Assembly (NCBI RefSeq): GCF_030546695.1
Contig: NZ_JAUOTP010000002.1
Coordinates: 310,001 to 374,000 of the forward strand
Length of the DNA stretch: 64,000 nucleotides
Direction: 5' to 3'
Source: Sphingomonas natans
GTDB taxonomy: Bacteria > Pseudomonadota > Alphaproteobacteria > Sphingomonadales > Sphingomonadaceae
Shown here: piece by piece, positions 35,677 to 44,284 of the stretch
Numbering within the stretch: position 1 is the first letter of the stretch
Layout: each line of letters opens with the position of its first letter
Translations under genes and position numbers: made by a program
Notes under the pieces: generated by a model
Told to the model about the DNA's origin: nothing
Seen by the model: only the letters and a program-made list of their open reading frames with translations
Databases searched by the model: none

Positions 35677-37323
35677 CTAGCGCTTGAACAATCCCCCCAG
35701 CAGCCCGCGCAGCAATTGCCCGCCCAATTGCCCCGCCACCTGCCGCCCCACCGACGATGCGACCGAGCGCGCCGCCGACTGGATCATCTTGTCGGTGAAG
35801 GTCGGCTTGGCCGCCTCCCTTTCGGCGGCGACTCGCGCGCGCTCCTCGGCCTTGGCCTGCGCCGCCGCCGCACGCTCGGCCTCCTTGTCGCGGCGCGCCT
35901 GCTCGGCGGCGTCGAGCTTGGCCTGCGCCGCCGCCGCCTTCGCCGCCTCCGCCTGCTGCTTGGCGAGTTCGGCATCGGCCTTGGCCTTCTCGACCGCCGC
36001 CTTCGCGTCGCCCGCCTTGGCAGCGAGCATCTCGGCCGCCGATTCGCGATTGACGGCGGTGTCGTATTTGCCCGCCACCGGAGAGGTCGAGACCATCACC
36101 GCCCGCTCCTTGTCGGTCAGCGGCCCGACCCGTGAGCAGGGTGGCCGGATCAGCGTGCGCGATACCGGCGCCGGGCTGCCGTCGGGGAGCAACAACGAGA
36201 CCAAAGCCTCACCCACCTTAAGCTCGGTGATCGCGGTCGCGACATCCACGCCGGGGCTCGCGCGGAAGGTCTGCGCCGCCGCGACGACCGCCTTCTGCTC
36301 GCGCGGGGTGAAGGCGTTGAGCTTGTGCTGCACGCGGTTGCCGAGCTGCCCGGCGACATCGTCCGGCACGTCGATCGGATTCTGCGTGATGAAATAAACG
36401 CCCACCCCCTTCGAGCGGATCAGCCGGACGACCTGCTCCACCTTGTCGATCAAAGCCGGCGCGGCATCGTCGAACAGCAGATGCGCCTCGTCGAAGAAGA
36501 AGACGAGGCTGGGCTTGTCGGGATCGCCGACCTCCGGAAGCGTCTCGAACAACTCGGACAGCAGCCACAGCAGGAAGGTCGCATACAGCTTCGGCGCGGC
36601 CATCAGCTTGTCCGCGGCAAGCACGCTGATCGTCCCGCGCCCACTGTCATCGACGAGCATCATATCCTTCACGTCGAGCGCGGGCTCGCCGAAGAAGCCG
36701 TCGCCGCCCTGCGCTTCCAGCTGCAGCAATTGCCGCTGGATCGTCCCGACCGTCGCGCGCGTGACATTGCCATATTTGGCGGAAAGATCCGCGGCATTCT
36801 CGGCCGCCCACTGCAGCATCGCCTGCAGATCGGGCAGGTCGAGCAGCAGCATACCCTGCTCGTCGGCGACCTTGAAGACGAGGTTGAGCACGCCTTCTTG
36901 CACCTCGTTCAGCGCCATCAGCCGTGCCAGCAGCAGCGGCCCCATCTCGGAGATCGTGGTGCGCACCGGATGACCGCTCTGCCCGAACAGATCCCAGAAG
37001 ATCACCGGATTGTCGGCATAGGCCCAAGAATCCGGACCGGGGCCGGTCATCCCGATCTCGGCCGCGCGCGCGGCGAACGCCTCGTGCGTCTTGGCCATCG
37101 CCGAGCCGGCCATCGCCAGTCCCGCCAGATCGCCCTTCACGTCGGCGACGAACACCGGCACGCCCGCTTTGGAAAAGCCCTCGGCGATCCCCTGCAGCGT
37201 CACCGTCTTGCCTGTGCCGGTCGCGCCCGCGATCAGCCCGTGACGGTTGGCACGCTTCAGCTCCAGCGTCTGGCGCTGCCCTTCGGCGGTCGCGCCGACG
37301 AAAATCCCGGTCGGATCCGCCAT
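35677..37323 (-). CDS. HerA/DUF853-type P-loop ATPase
   Basis: 548 residues. Begins [30 protein letters not shown], typical of the YjgR/DUF853 family. Walker A is [10 protein letters not shown] (about 33-42), Walker B is [14 protein letters not shown], and the arginine-finger region [13 protein letters not shown] follows. Residues ~420-505 form a long Ala/Lys/Glu/Arg coiled coil, then a glycine-rich tail. HerA-like ATPases translocate DNA; the biological role of DUF853 proteins is not established. The gene is downstream of degP on the same strand but separated from it by a terminator. Confidence 0.87.
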   Translation of the reverse strand: MADPTGIFVGATAEGQRQTLELKRANRHGLIAGATGTGKTVTLQGIAEGFSKAGVPVFVADVKGDLAGLAMAGSAMAKTHEAFAARAAEIGMTGPGPDSWAYADNPVIFWDLFGQSGHPVRTTISEMGPLLLARLMALNEVQEGVLNLVFKVADEQGMLLLDLPDLQAMLQWAAENAADLSAKYGNVTRATVGTIQRQLLQLEAQGGDGFFGEPALDVKDMMLVDDSGRGTISVLAADKLMAAPKLYATFLLWLLSELFETLPEVGDPDKPSLVFFFDEAHLLFDDAAPALIDKVEQVVRLIRSKGVGVYFITQNPIDVPDDVAGQLGNRVQHKLNAFTPREQKAVVAAAQTFRASPGVDVATAITELKVGEALVSLLLPDGSPAPVSRTLIRPPCSRVGPLTDKERAVMVSTSPVAGKYDTAVNRESAAEMLAAKAGDAKAAVEKAKADAELAKQQAEAAKAAAAQAKLDAAEQARRDKEAERAAAAQAKAEERARVAAEREAAKPTFTDKMIQSAARSVASSVGRQVAGQLGGQLLRGLLGGLFKR

Positions 37324-37432
37324 CTTCTTCTCCTCGTGTCGCCCGAACCTAAGCGCCGCGCCGCGGCCAAGTCGAGCCGTCGCACGCCGCCTTCACAGGA
37401 GTTTACGGTGCGCGGCCTTGCCCAAACAAAAG

Positions 37433-37456
37433 GGAGGCCGGATCGCTCCGCCCTCC
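37433..37456 (-). terminator. Intrinsic terminator of degP
   Basis: GGAGGCCGGA and TCCGCCCTCC pair with one mismatch around TCGC. On the minus strand the hairpin is followed by CCTTTTGTTTG. Sequence and context resemble the Bax-inhibitor terminator at 21642. Confidence 0.75.
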
Positions 37457-37491
37457 CCGATGTCATGCGACGGACGCACGCGATCGCAGGC

Positions 37492-39048
37492 TTATTTGCC
37501 CGCGAGATCGACGCCCAGATATTGCGCCGGGCGCTGGCCGCGCTGGACGAGCAACAGCACGGTCTTGAGGCCCGATTTCTGCGCAGCGTCCACGGCGGCG
37601 GCAGCCTCGGCCACCGTCGTCACGCGGCGCTGGCCGACCGCGACGATGATGTCCTTCTGCTGGAGCCCCTTGCTCGCCGCATCGCTCGACGGATCGACCG
37701 TGGTGATGACGACGCCGGTCGTATTCTCCGCAACGCCGAGCTGGCGGGCGATGCCCGGGCTCATCGTCTGCAGCGTCACGCCGAGCGCATTCTTGATCGA
37801 CGGCGTCTCCTGGCCGCTGCCCATCGGGCCGTCATCGTCGCCATCACCCTCGGCGCTGGCGAGCTGATCCTCGGGCGGACGCTGGCTGACGACCGCGGTC
37901 GTCGTCAGCTTCTTGCCGCCTCGCAGATAATCGACCGGCACGCGGCTGCCGATCGGCAGGCCCGCGACGATGAACGACAGCGTATTGTCGGGCGTCACGT
38001 CGGTGCCGTTGACCTTCACGATCACGTCGCCCTGCTGGATGCCCGCGCGCGCCGCCGGCTGGCCGGGCTCGACCCGCGCGACGATCTCGCCGACATCCTT
38101 AGGCAAGCCGAGGCCGGCCGCAATATCGTCGGTCATCGGCTGGATGACGACGCCGAAATAGCCGCGCTTCGGGGCCGTGCCCTTCATCAGCTGGAGGATG
38201 ACGGGCTTGGCCTGCTCGGCGGGGATCGCGAAGCCGATGCCGACATTGCCGCCGGTCGGCGAATAGATGGCGGTGTTGATGCCGATCACATTGCCGTTGA
38301 GATCGAACATCGGGCCGCCCGAATTGCCCTGGTTAATCGCCGCGTCGGTCTGGATGTAGCGATCATAAGGCCCGCTCCCGATCGAACGGTGGATCGCAGA
38401 GACGATGCCCGCGGTCACCGTGCCGCCCAGCGCGAATGGATTGCCGATCGCGACGACCCAATCGCCGACGCGCGCCTTGGTCGAATCGCCGAACTGCACG
38501 AACGGCAGCCCCTTGGCCTCGATCTTGAGCACCGCGAGATCGGACACCGCATCCTTGGCAACGACGGTTGCGGTATATTCCTTGCGATCGGTCAGCGTCA
38601 CCTTGATGCTGGAGACGGTCACCTTGCCCTGATCGGTCGGCACGCCCGAGATCACATGGTTGTTGGTGACGATATAACCGTCTTCGGAAATGATGAAGCC
38701 CGAGCCGAGCGATACGGCTTCGCGCGTCTGCGGCGTGGCGGGAGCGCCGCCGCCGCCCTGTCCACCCTGGCCGCCGAAGCGCTTGAAGAAATCGTCGAAG
38801 GGCGTGCCGGCAAACGGATTCTGCTGCTGGCGGACCTGCACCTTCTGCGTGGTCGAGATGTTGACCACCGCCGGCTGCAGCTTGGCGGCGAGATCGGCGA
38901 AGCTCATCGGCGCGCCGCGCGGGGCGACGGCGGCCATCTGCGACGGCGCATTCTGCGCGACCTGCGCGCCCGCGGGCTGCTGCAGGGTCACGGTCGCGGC
39001 CGCGCCGCCCAGAAGCGTGGCGGCGGTAATGGCGTAGGCGTATCGCAC
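37492..39048 (-). CDS. degP: DegP/Do-family periplasmic serine protease
   Basis: 518 residues. GTG 39048 is chosen because AGGAGG lies 9 bases upstream; a longer ATG start exists but has no ribosome site. The N-terminus (YAITAATLLGGAAATVT) is a signal anchor or signal peptide. The catalytic triad is His131 (TNNHVISG), Asp170 (VSDLAVLKI) and Ser243 (NQGNSGGPMF). Two PDZ domains follow (about 290-390 and 420-515), the second ending GVDLAGK. A Gly/Gln-rich loop at 90-105 corresponds to the LA loop. It degrades or refolds damaged envelope proteins. It lies downstream of hflK-hflC, a common alphaproteobacterial arrangement. Confidence 0.93.
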   Translation of the reverse strand: MRYAYAITAATLLGGAAATVTLQQPAGAQVAQNAPSQMAAVAPRGAPMSFADLAAKLQPAVVNISTTQKVQVRQQQNPFAGTPFDDFFKRFGGQGGQGGGGAPATPQTREAVSLGSGFIISEDGYIVTNNHVISGVPTDQGKVTVSSIKVTLTDRKEYTATVVAKDAVSDLAVLKIEAKGLPFVQFGDSTKARVGDWVVAIGNPFALGGTVTAGIVSAIHRSIGSGPYDRYIQTDAAINQGNSGGPMFDLNGNVIGINTAIYSPTGGNVGIGFAIPAEQAKPVILQLMKGTAPKRGYFGVVIQPMTDDIAAGLGLPKDVGEIVARVEPGQPAARAGIQQGDVIVKVNGTDVTPDNTLSFIVAGLPIGSRVPVDYLRGGKKLTTTAVVSQRPPEDQLASAEGDGDDDGPMGSGQETPSIKNALGVTLQTMSPGIARQLGVAENTTGVVITTVDPSSDAASKGLQQKDIIVAVGQRRVTTVAEAAAAVDAAQKSGLKTVLLLVQRGQRPAQYLGVDLAGK

Positions 39049-39149
39049 TTGGGCAATCCTCCTGGGAAAAAATACGCCCGGCCGTGAATCTGGAGCGTCG
39101 GGCGGCGTCGTCAACCTGTTGCGTACGGGCTGAACGTATTTTGAACGGG

Positions 39150-39176
39150 GACGGGCCCGCCCGGCGCGGGCCCCGT
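39150..39176 (-). terminator. GC-rich hairpin after hflC
   Basis: GACGGGGCCCGCG and CGGGCGGGCCCGTC pair on the minus strand directly after the hflC stop. Only a weak U-rich stretch follows (GTTCAAAATAC), so it may attenuate but not fully separate hflC from degP. Confidence 0.55.
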
Positions 39177-39179
39177 CAC

Positions 39180-40049
39180 CTAAGGCTTGCCGCCCCGGAA
39201 CTGGCGCAGATATTCGCTATCTGGCGAAAGGATGATCTGGCTGCTCCCGCGCGGCTGATCGTCGTCGGTGCCGAAGGTCGCGCGATAGCTCTGCATCGCC
39301 CGGTAGAAATCGTAGAATTGGGGATCCTTGCCGAAGCTCTCGGCATAGGTCTTGGCAGCATTGGCGTCCGCCTGGCCGGTGATGATCTGCGCCTCGCGCC
39401 GGCCCTCGGCCTCGATCGACTTGGCCTCCTGCTGGCGTGCGGTCCGCATCCGGTTGAACGCGCTTTCCAGCGGCGCGCCGTCGGGCAAATCGGCGCGCTT
39501 GATCCGCACGTCGACGATCTCGGCGCCATATTGCTGCGCGACGCGCGCCACCGCGGTCTTGATGTCTTCCATCATCTCGCCGCGCTCGGGGCTGAGCAGA
39601 TCCTTGAAGGGACGCTTGCCGAGTTCGTTGCGCAGCGCAGAGCCCAGGATCGGCTTCAGCGCTTCGCCCACGCGCCGCTCGCTGCCCGCCGAGACGAACA
39701 TCCGCACCGGATCGACGATCCGGTAGCGCGCGAACGCGTCAACCTCGAGCCGCAGCTGGTCGGTCGACAGGACCGCCTGGCGCTGCATATCGAAATCGAG
39801 GACGCGCTTGTCGACCCAGACGACCGATTCCATGAACGGGATGCGCGCGACGACGCCCGCGCCGGTCCGGCCGAATTCCTCCTTGGAATCATAACCGTTG
39901 GCGATCCGCTTCGGCAGGCCGAAACGCAGGATCAGCGCCTGCTTGGTCTCGGGCACGACGATGAAGATGCTGAACAGGAAGCCCAGCACGACGAGCAGGA
40001 GTCCGCCCCAGAAAAGCGGGCTGCGGCGCACGGTATCGACCAGATTCAC
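39180..40049 (-). CDS. hflC: Protease modulator HflC
   Basis: 289 residues. One N-terminal membrane helix (SPLFWGGLLLVVLGFLFSIFIVV) is followed by a prohibitin/SPFH domain (VPETKQALILRFG, VDAFARYRIVDPVRMF, VDVRIKRADLP, RQQEAKSIEAEGRREAQII). HflC pairs with HflK in a large membrane vault around the AAA+ protease FtsH. The start is GTG 40049, overlapping the hflK stop as GTGA, a coupling that fixes this start. Confidence 0.94.
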   Translation of the reverse strand: MNLVDTVRRSPLFWGGLLLVVLGFLFSIFIVVPETKQALILRFGLPKRIANGYDSKEEFGRTGAGVVARIPFMESVVWVDKRVLDFDMQRQAVLSTDQLRLEVDAFARYRIVDPVRMFVSAGSERRVGEALKPILGSALRNELGKRPFKDLLSPERGEMMEDIKTAVARVAQQYGAEIVDVRIKRADLPDGAPLESAFNRMRTARQQEAKSIEAEGRREAQIITGQADANAAKTYAESFGKDPQFYDFYRAMQSYRATFGTDDDQPRGSSQIILSPDSEYLRQFRGGKP

Positions 40050-41098
40050 TTCGCGGCTCCCTTGGGCGGGATCGGCAGATAGGGGGTGACGCCGCCGGCC
40101 TCGAGGATCGTCTTGTCGGTCTTGGCCAGCACCTTCTCCATCGTCTCGTAATACATGCGCCGGCGCGTCACTTCGGGCGCCAGCTTGTACTGGGCATAGG
40201 TCTGGTCGAACGCGATCGACTCGCCCGATGCCTTGGCGCCGACCTGCGTCGCATAAGCGCGCGCCTGGTTCAGATAGGATTGCGCCTGCTGCTGCGCGGC
40301 GGACACTTCCTTGAACGCGTCCATCACTTCGCTCGGCGGATCGGCCTGCTTGATCGCGACGCCCTGCACAGCGACGCCGGCGCGATATTCGTCGAGCAAT
40401 TCCTGCATCCGCGCAGCGACGCGCTGCTCGATGATCGCGCGCTGCGGGCCGATCGCGGCGTTCAGCGTCACGCTGGAGATCTGCTCGCGCATCGCGCTCT
40501 CGGCGACTTCGCGGATCGTGCCGTCGGGATCGGCGAGCTCGAACATGTAGAGTTCGGGATCGCGGATGTTCCAGCGCACCGAATAAGCGAGGTCGATCAT
40601 ATTCTCGTCGCCGGTCAGCATCAGGTTCTGGCCCGATGCGCCGTCGGCGCCGCTCTCGATATCGATGACGTGGATATTGTCGACGTCGATCTTGCGGACG
40701 ATGTCGATCGGCGCGGGCAGCGAGAAGCCCAGCCCCGGCTGGAGCATGCCGACATAGCGGCCGAAGCGCGTGATCACGCCGCGCTGCTGCGGCCCGATCG
40801 TGTGCGCGGTCGTCAGCGCGATCCACAACAGGATCAGGCCCAGCACGCCCCACAGCCAGATGGAGCCGCCCGGAAGCTGCGGAATACCGCCGCCCCCGCC
40901 GCCGCCGAAGCGCGCACGGCCGCGCCGCACGAGCGCATCGAGCGCCGAGGGACCGGGCTTGCCCGACGCGGGCTTGCCAGCGCCCGACCACGGGTTGCGC
41001 GGCGGACCGCTTCCGCCGTCCCCGCCGGACCCGCCGCCCCAGGGGCCGCCTTCGTTCATCACCGCACCGGTTTCGCCGGCCTGACCGCTTGCATCCAT
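40046..41098 (-). CDS. hflK: FtsH protease-modulator subunit HflK
   Basis: 350 residues from ATG 41098; ATG 41059 (MNEGGPWGGG) fits the family N-terminus equally well and neither has a ribosome site. Residues 15-65 are Gly/Pro-rich as in HflK, then a membrane helix (GSIWLWGVLGLILLWIALTTAH) and an SPFH domain (GPQQRGVITRFGRY, QNLMLTGDENMIDLAYSVRW, GVAIKQADPPSEVMDAF). TATAAC lies 6 bases before ATG 41098 and could be a -10 box for a nearly leaderless message. It forms the HflKC complex that modulates FtsH. Confidence 0.92.
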   Translation of the reverse strand: MDASGQAGETGAVMNEGGPWGGGSGGDGGSGPPRNPWSGAGKPASGKPGPSALDALVRRGRARFGGGGGGGIPQLPGGSIWLWGVLGLILLWIALTTAHTIGPQQRGVITRFGRYVGMLQPGLGFSLPAPIDIVRKIDVDNIHVIDIESGADGASGQNLMLTGDENMIDLAYSVRWNIRDPELYMFELADPDGTIREVAESAMREQISSVTLNAAIGPQRAIIEQRVAARMQELLDEYRAGVAVQGVAIKQADPPSEVMDAFKEVSAAQQQAQSYLNQARAYATQVGAKASGESIAFDQTYAQYKLAPEVTRRRMYYETMEKVLAKTDKTILEAGGVTPYLPIPPKGAAK

Positions 41099-41170
41099 GA
41101 ACGCGTTATAGGGGGCGAGGACACGGAAAAACAGTGCTTGGCCGATGAGAAGGATTTCGCCGCCGCCCCG

Positions 41171-41288
41171 GACTCCCCTCCCGCTTGCGGGAGGGGCCGG
41201 GGGTGGGCATGGCGCTGACGAGCTAAAGCCACCCCCTCTTATTGGCCGGGGCAGCCCACCCCGGCCCCTCCCGCACGCGGGAGGGGAG
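41171..41288. repeat. Extragenic palindromic repeat, CCCTCCC/GGGAGGG family, copy 2
   Basis: Two perfect hairpins, CCCCTCCCGC-TT-GCGGGAGGGG at the left and CCCCTCCCGC-AC-GCGGGAGGGG at the right, flank a centre with GGCCGGGGGTGGG and its complement. The right arm ends 6 bases before the mrp ATG, so its GGGAGGGGAG supplies the ribosome site of mrp. Confidence 0.8.
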
Positions 41289-41294
41289 AAGACA

Positions 41295-42299
41295 ATGCCC
41301 GATCAGAACCACCTCCTCGCCGCACTCGATACCGTGCCCGACCCCCTCACCGGCCAAGGCCTCGCCGCCTCCGGCCGCGCCTCGGCGGTGCGGTTGGAAG
41401 GCGCCCGCGCCGACGTGATCGTCGATGTCGCGGGCCTCGCGCCGCCTGATCGCAAGACGCTGGACGCCGCGGTTCGCGCCGTGCTCCTTGCCGTGCCCGG
41501 AGTCGCCGAGGCGCGCGTGCTGCTCACCGCCGAAAAGCCCTCGCGCCGCATCGTCGCGATCGCCAGCGGCAAGGGCGGGGTCGGCAAGTCGACCGTCGCC
41601 GCCAATATTGCGGTCGCGCTCGCGCGGATGGGGCGCAAGGTCGGATTGGTGGATGCCGATATCTACGGCCCCTCGCAGCCGCGCCTGTTCGACGCGCATG
41701 ATCGCCCGGATGCCAAGGACAAGATCATGTTTCCCGTCCCCACCCGCTGGGGCGTGCCGATCCTGTCGATGGGCCAGCTGATCGAGCCGGGCAAGGCGAT
41801 CGCGTGGCGCGGGCCGATGGCGGCGGGCGCGCTCAGCCAGCTCGTCGATGCGCATTGGGGCGATACCGAGCTGCTGATCCTCGATCTGCCGCCCGGCACG
41901 GGCGACGTCCAGCTGACGATGATCCAGAAGCACCGCCCCGTCGGCGCGATCATTGTCTCCACCCCGCAGGATCTCGCGCTGATCGATGCGACCCGCGCGA
42001 TCGATCTGTTCTTCAAGGCGGACATCCCCATCATCGGCCTGATCGAGAATATGTCGGGCTATGCCTGCCCGCATTGCGGCGAGATCTCCGATCCGTTCGG
42101 GCAGGGTGGCGCCGAGACCGAAGCACAGGCGCTCGGCCTCCCCTTCCTCGGCCGCATTCCGCTCGCCCGCGCGATCCGCACCGCCTCGGATGCGGGCACC
42201 CCGCCCGCCTTCGGCGACGATGCCGACGCCCAGCCCTTTCACGCGATCGCGCGCGCGCTCGATGCCTGGCTGAACCCTTCGCCCTCCCCGGTGTTCTGA
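41295..42299 (+). CDS. apbC: Mrp/ApbC family Fe-S cluster carrier ATPase
   Basis: 334 residues. Residues 1-80 are a short MIP18/DUF59-like domain; the P-loop GKGGVGKST is at 92-100 with the deviant Walker A lysine. LVDADIYGPSQPRLF, ILDLPPGTGDVQLT and the CPHC pair in SGYACPHCGE, which binds the bridging Fe-S cluster, are all present. It delivers Fe-S clusters to apo-proteins in the cytosol. ATG 41295 fits the family; its ribosome site (GGGGAG) is the arm of a palindromic repeat. Confidence 0.93.
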   Translation: MPDQNHLLAALDTVPDPLTGQGLAASGRASAVRLEGARADVIVDVAGLAPPDRKTLDAAVRAVLLAVPGVAEARVLLTAEKPSRRIVAIASGKGGVGKSTVAANIAVALARMGRKVGLVDADIYGPSQPRLFDAHDRPDAKDKIMFPVPTRWGVPILSMGQLIEPGKAIAWRGPMAAGALSQLVDAHWGDTELLILDLPPGTGDVQLTMIQKHRPVGAIIVSTPQDLALIDATRAIDLFFKADIPIIGLIENMSGYACPHCGEISDPFGQGGAETEAQALGLPFLGRIPLARAIRTASDAGTPPAFGDDADAQPFHAIARALDAWLNPSPSPVF

Positions 42300-42310
42300 A
42301 CCCAACACCA

Positions 42311-42403
42311 CCCGTTTGCCCTGAGCCTGTCGAAGGGCCGTCCTGCTTCTGATCACCCGCCCGAAAAAAAGGACGGTGCTTCGACCAGCTCAGCACGAAC
42401 GGG
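42311..42403. repeat. Extragenic palindrome, CTTCGACAAGCTCAGCAC family, copy 3
   Basis: CCCGTTTGCCCTGAGCCTGTCGAAGGGCCGTCCT is mirrored by AGGACGGTGCTTCGACCAGCTCAGCACGAACGGG. It lies between apbC and the CoA-binding protein gene and leaves only about 20 bases for the latter's upstream region. Confidence 0.75.
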
Positions 42404-42422
42404 GAAAGCTGGAGGTCAGATC

Positions 42423-42851
42423 ATGCCGCTCACCGCCGAAGCCGATATCGCCCAGTTGCTCGCCGAGACCCGCACCATCGCGGTCATCGGCGCGTCCGAC
42501 CGCCCCGACCGCCCGAGCTGGGGTGTGATGCGCGTCCTGCAGGATTGGGGTTATCGCGTCCTGCCCGTGAACCCGCAGATCACGGGCGAGCATGTCCATG
42601 GCGAATATGTCTGGCGCGATCTGGAGCAGATCGGTGAGCCGATCGACATGGTCGATATCTTCCGCCGCCCCGCCGCGGCCGGCGAAGCGGTCGATCAGGC
42701 GATCGCCGCCGGCGCCAAATCGGTGTGGATGCAATTGGGCGTCGTCAACGAGGAAGCGGCCGCGCGTGCCGAGGCCGCCGGGCTGAAGGTGGTGATGGAC
42801 CGCTGCCCGGCGATCGATCTGCCGCGCTTCAACGTGCCCAAGAAGGGCTGA
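42423..42851 (+). CDS. CoA-binding protein (YccU type)
   Basis: 142 residues, a single Rossmann domain of the CoA-binding family: TIAVIGASDRPDRPSWGVMR, then GYRVLPVNPQ, IDMVDIFRRP, VWMQLGVVNEEAA and the terminal VMDRCPAIDLPR. Related to the N-terminal domain of succinyl-CoA ligase alpha; proposed to bind CoA or NAD, function unknown. Same strand as apbC with a palindrome between them. Confidence 0.88.
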   Translation: MPLTAEADIAQLLAETRTIAVIGASDRPDRPSWGVMRVLQDWGYRVLPVNPQITGEHVHGEYVWRDLEQIGEPIDMVDIFRRPAAAGEAVDQAIAAGAKSVWMQLGVVNEEAAARAEAAGLKVVMDRCPAIDLPRFNVPKKG

Positions 42852-42856
42852 GCAAA

Positions 42857-42974
42857 CCCTCCCCTGCAAGGGGAGGGGAACCATGCGCAGCATGGTGGAG
42901 GGGTATCGCGCTATCGAGAGGGCGACACCCCTCCGCCATCGCTTGCGCGATGCCACCTCCCCTTGCAGGGGAGG
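42857..42974. repeat. Extragenic palindromic repeat, CCCTCCC-related family, copy 3
   Basis: ACCCTCCCCTGCAAGGGGAGGGG at the left and CCTCCCCTTGCAGGGGAGG at the right, with GCGCAGCATGGTGGAGGGGT and ACCCCTCCGCCATCGCTTGCGC mirrored inside. A nested palindrome of nearly 120 bases between two convergent genes, so it may act as a two-way terminator. Confidence 0.75.
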
Positions 42975-42980
42975 ATCAAC

Positions 42981-43496
42981 CTACCCCAACGACCGCATCA
43001 GCAGCCGGATCGCGCTCCCTGCGAACACAAGGGCCGCGAAGAAGGCACCGGTCGCCGCCGCGACGGGGGCGACCCACACGAACAGCCCGATCACGATCAG
43101 CGCCGCGCCCATCGCCGGGAGCGAGGGTCGTCGCAGCAGCCAACCCATCGGCAGGAAATGCGCGCCGAGGACGACGAGCACCGCCGCGATCGCGCGCCCG
43201 TCCTGTCCATTGCTGCTCAGCACCCAGCCGTAGAGCAAGGCCGCCACCGCGGTGACGATGTTCACGCGCCGCACCCAGCGCGCCACCTGCGGTTCGAGCG
43301 CCTCGGGCATCGCTGGTCGGGCGCGCAGCCGCCGTGCGGCGATCACCGTCAGCCCGATCGCGAGGATCAGGAAGGCGATCGCCGGCAGCGGCGAGACGCT
43401 TCCGCCCGCCGCGAGCGAGACGAGCGCCCAGCCCGCCGCATAGCCCGCGTGGATCAAGGCGATCCGAAGGGAATCGCCGCGCGGCGCGCCTCGCAT
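42981..43496 (-). CDS. Multi-pass membrane protein of unknown function
   Basis: 171 residues with five or six hydrophobic helices (AGYAAGWALVSLAAGG, LPAIAFLILAIGLTVIAARR, IVTAVAALLYGWVLSS, AIAAVLVVLGAHFLPMGWLL, MGAALIVIGLFVWVAPVAAATGAFFAALVFAG). The position of HFLPMG in the third/fourth helix is distinctive, but I do not assign a family. ATG 43496 overlaps the cysQ stop as TGATG, so it is the last gene of a coupled pmbA-cysQ-membrane protein operon. Confidence 0.68.
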   Translation of the reverse strand: MRGAPRGDSLRIALIHAGYAAGWALVSLAAGGSVSPLPAIAFLILAIGLTVIAARRLRARPAMPEALEPQVARWVRRVNIVTAVAALLYGWVLSSNGQDGRAIAAVLVVLGAHFLPMGWLLRRPSLPAMGAALIVIGLFVWVAPVAAATGAFFAALVFAGSAIRLLMRSLG

Positions 43497-44284
43497 CAGC
43501 GCTGATCGGCGGCCTGCGCGCGTTCGGCGAGCCGCTCCAGCGCGGCGGGATGCAAAGCGCGGCCGCTGGCGAGGATGCCGAACACTTCGGGCACGGGCTT
43601 GTTGTAGCGAATCTCGCGGCCGAGCGGATCGGTGACGATCGCCCCGGCTTCGGCGGCGATCAAAGCCGCGGCGGCGATGTCCCATTCGCTGCCCCAGCGG
43701 AGACTCGCGCACAGATCGACCTCGTCGCTGGCGACCATCGCGATGCGCAGCGCGATCGAATTGGGGCGCGGCATCGCCACCAGATCCTGATCGACCTTGG
43801 GCAGGGTGTCGGCGGGCACGCGCGCACCGGGGATCGTCGTGCGCATGCCGGCCCGGAGGGGCATGCCGTTGAGCGTCGCCCCGCCGCCCGCCGCTGCGAT
43901 CCAGGTCTGGCCGCGGGCGGGCGCTTCCAGCACGCCGATGATCGGCAGGCCGTCCTCGACCAAAGCGACCGACACCGACCAGCCCGGCCGCCCGCGGACA
44001 TAATCGCGCGTACCGTCGATCGGATCGACGACCCAGACGCGCCGCGCCGCCAGCCGGTCCGCATTGTCGGCGGTCTCTTCGGAGAGCCAGGCGGCATCCG
44101 GATCGATCGCCATCAGCCGTTCGAGCAGCAGCGCATCCACCTCGAGATCGATCTCACAGACAGGATGGTTGGGCGACTTGTCCCAGCGGCGATAATCGTC
44201 CGTCGCCCGCCTTGCCGCGAGCGCCCCCGCCTCCCGGGCGGCCTCCGCGATCGCGGCGATCAGATCGGCGTCAGGCGCCGGCAA
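43496..44284 (-). CDS. cysQ: 3'(2'),5'-bisphosphate nucleotidase / inositol monophosphatase family
   Basis: 262 residues. Metal-binding motifs of the IMPase superfamily are in order: LSEET (about 92-96), WVVDPIDGTRDYV (about 109-121) and GSEWDIAAAALIAAEAG (about 215-231). The DPIDGTRDYV and WDIAAA forms, plus SPNHPVCEIDLEVD, favour CysQ, which removes the 3' phosphate from PAP made in sulfate assimilation and sulfotransfer. A plain inositol monophosphatase role cannot be excluded. It overlaps pmbA by 14 bases and the downstream gene by TGATG. Confidence 0.85.
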   Translation of the reverse strand: MPAPDADLIAAIAEAAREAGALAARRATDDYRRWDKSPNHPVCEIDLEVDALLLERLMAIDPDAAWLSEETADNADRLAARRVWVVDPIDGTRDYVRGRPGWSVSVALVEDGLPIIGVLEAPARGQTWIAAAGGGATLNGMPLRAGMRTTIPGARVPADTLPKVDQDLVAMPRPNSIALRIAMVASDEVDLCASLRWGSEWDIAAAALIAAEAGAIVTDPLGREIRYNKPVPEVFGILASGRALHPAALERLAERAQAADQR

